This document shows positions 62,585-64,000 of a DNA stretch of 64,000 nt, piece by piece (position 1 is the stretch's first letter; each line of letters begins with the position of its first letter). Both the position numbers and the translations under genes were made by a program. Where the stretch lies: NCBI GenBank assembly GCA_051294375.1, contig CM119263.1, positions 951,756-1,015,755 of the forward strand, read 5' to 3'. A model generated the notes under the pieces. The model saw nothing but the letters and a program-made list of their open reading frames with translations, made no database searches and was not told the DNA's origin. Source of the DNA: Paraspadella gotoi (lineage: Eukaryota; Chaetognatha).

Positions 62585-64000
62585 CGTTGTGGGTAGAGTG
62601 GTGGTCGGGTGGGTGAGAAAGGAATCGGAAAGAGAGGATGGAAATAGTGATGATTATGAAAAGAGAAAGAAGGAAAATGGGAAAGAGGACAGAGAAGGAA
62701 TGGAAAAAGAAGAAAGTGAAAGGGATGGGAATAGAAGAAAGAGAAGGGATGGAAAGAGAAAGAGAAGGGATAGAAATTAGAAAGGGATGAAAAGAGAAAG
62801 AAAAAAACGGAAAAAGGAGTGAAAAGTGGCGGAAAGAAAAGGAATGAATAGAGAAAAGTCAATCTACAAAAACTTTGACGTAAAACTCACTAAAATTTCA
62901 CTATTATCTCTCACTAACATTGTGAACACAAAATTTTGAGCCCATCAAGTCCCTCATCAAATCATCCGTCGTCAAACAAAATTTAAACCAATCATCCAAA
63001 TCTTCTATCTCTCACCCAAACTAATTTCAACCAATCACCCAAATCTCTCTCTCTCACCAACTCTCGCCGAACGGCCGTCAAATTTCTCCCATTGACCATT
63101 TTTTCTTATTAATCGAGAAATATAACGTTGGATTCTCGGCCGCCATTTTCCTGGCGATCGGGAGGCAGCGTCCTCATTTATCAGACTTCAACCGTTTGAG
63201 TCTCGATTCTAGATTCTCAAACCAGAATTAGATTTCCTTTTTTATTTTTAGTTTCGCAGGACGAGTGCTCGCGGGACACACTGAAAAGTTACACTTTGGT
63301 CGGTTCTGTCGGTTTGGTGATCCCCTTGGTTATCCTTTTTTATTATTTATATATTGTATATACATTTTTCGCAAACAAAAACAATTTATTATTAATTTGT
63401 TATGGAACGTGTTTTGAGTCATTTTCTTTAGCAAATGTTTCACGCTTGGGTGTATACACGGAATTCTAAAAAGCTGATTTGTTTTTATTAAAACTTCGCA
63501 GAAATGTGATTTGCTGTGGGAAATTGTAACTTTGTGTTAATTTATTTATTTATCAATTAAGTAAGTAGACAGGGATTTCATTCATCTGTGATATTATAAT
63601 CATATAAAATAAAATAAAAATACAAAGAAAGTCAGGGCAGCGCGCTCCTTTAGAATTTCTTCTTTCTAAATTTTCATTTGAAATGGATTTTCATTTTTTT
63701 CGCCGAAGCCGAAAGACTCTGATTTTATGAGAGAGAATTCGAAATAACAAATAATTTTCATGATAATACTAATGTTGATATTTCAACGGTGTCAAACAAA
63801 ATAAAAACTACTACCCACGAATGATATCTTTTTCTTTAAATCATTTTTGGTCTAACATATTATCTATCAGTAGTTCGTTTAAGGTTTTAAAAACTTAAAG
63901 TCAAAATCCAGACCGTTGCTCGTATATATTTTTCCCTCGCGAAAAATCTGAGGAAACTGGGATTTTCGTTCGATTGTTGAAAACGCTAAATCCATCTGCG

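Larger units (their letters stand above)
55464..64000. repeat. Second (noisy) copy of the 8.3-kb duplication
   Basis: Direct copy of 45.45-53.74 kb with single-base insertions and deletions throughout, in unique and repeat sequence alike. It begins right after a 25-N gap and runs to the window end. The error type is that of uncorrected long reads, so a redundant assembly copy is more likely than a second locus. Confidence 0.88.

Overview
The window is nuclear DNA from an invertebrate animal. Coding sequence is split into short GT-AG exons, introns are AT-rich, and simple repeats are extremely dense: (CT/GA)n, (AAAG)n, (AAAT)n, (CCGA)n and triplet runs occur every one to two kb. Repeat load of this kind is known from some crustaceans and other arthropods, but no sequence here fixes the phylum. 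There are no operons, no rRNA, no tRNA I can support and no CRISPR array.

Layout. 1-4.9 kb: repeats and three large gaps. 5.0-18.9 kb, + strand: two related secreted cysteine-rich genes built from CPxGYxC repeats (GCC2/GCC3 or ephrin-receptor-like type), A (4984-6698) and B (17493-18853). Between them lies a large imperfect palindrome (about 7.2-17.4 kb) that carries three copies of what fits as the last exon of gene A. 18.9-24.3 kb: non-coding, with a second duplicated block. 24.4-33.7 kb, - strand: a long multi-exon gene for a WSD1-like wax synthase/diacylglycerol acyltransferase with extra acidic N-terminal and Ser/Gln-rich C-terminal parts. 33.7-36.7 kb: AT-rich intergenic DNA with a Tc1/mariner-type MITE. 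36.7-38.0 kb, - strand: the C-terminal half of an SGSM-type TBC (RabGAP) domain. 38.7-52.4 kb, - strand: ten exons of a beta-lactamase-fold (LACTB / family VIII esterase) protein. 53.9-64 kb: a noisy second copy of 45.45-53.74 kb.

The three - strand genes are not an obvious pathway. Two of them look catalytically degenerate: the beta-lactamase-like protein lacks the SxxK Ser and Lys and the catalytic Tyr, and the acyltransferase HHxxxDG motif reads HPCLSDG. The TBC gene has its Gln-finger half, but no exon for the Arg-finger half was found.

Assembly quality matters here. Four gaps are exactly 25 N, each next to a duplicated block, and the second copies are full of one-base insertions and deletions. 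The most economical reading is long-read gap filling that left uncorrected duplicate sequence, so duplications and frameshifts should be treated as provisional. The clearest non-assembly oddity is that several (GA)n runs begin directly at 5' splice sites, as if grown from the GTGAGAG donor sequence.
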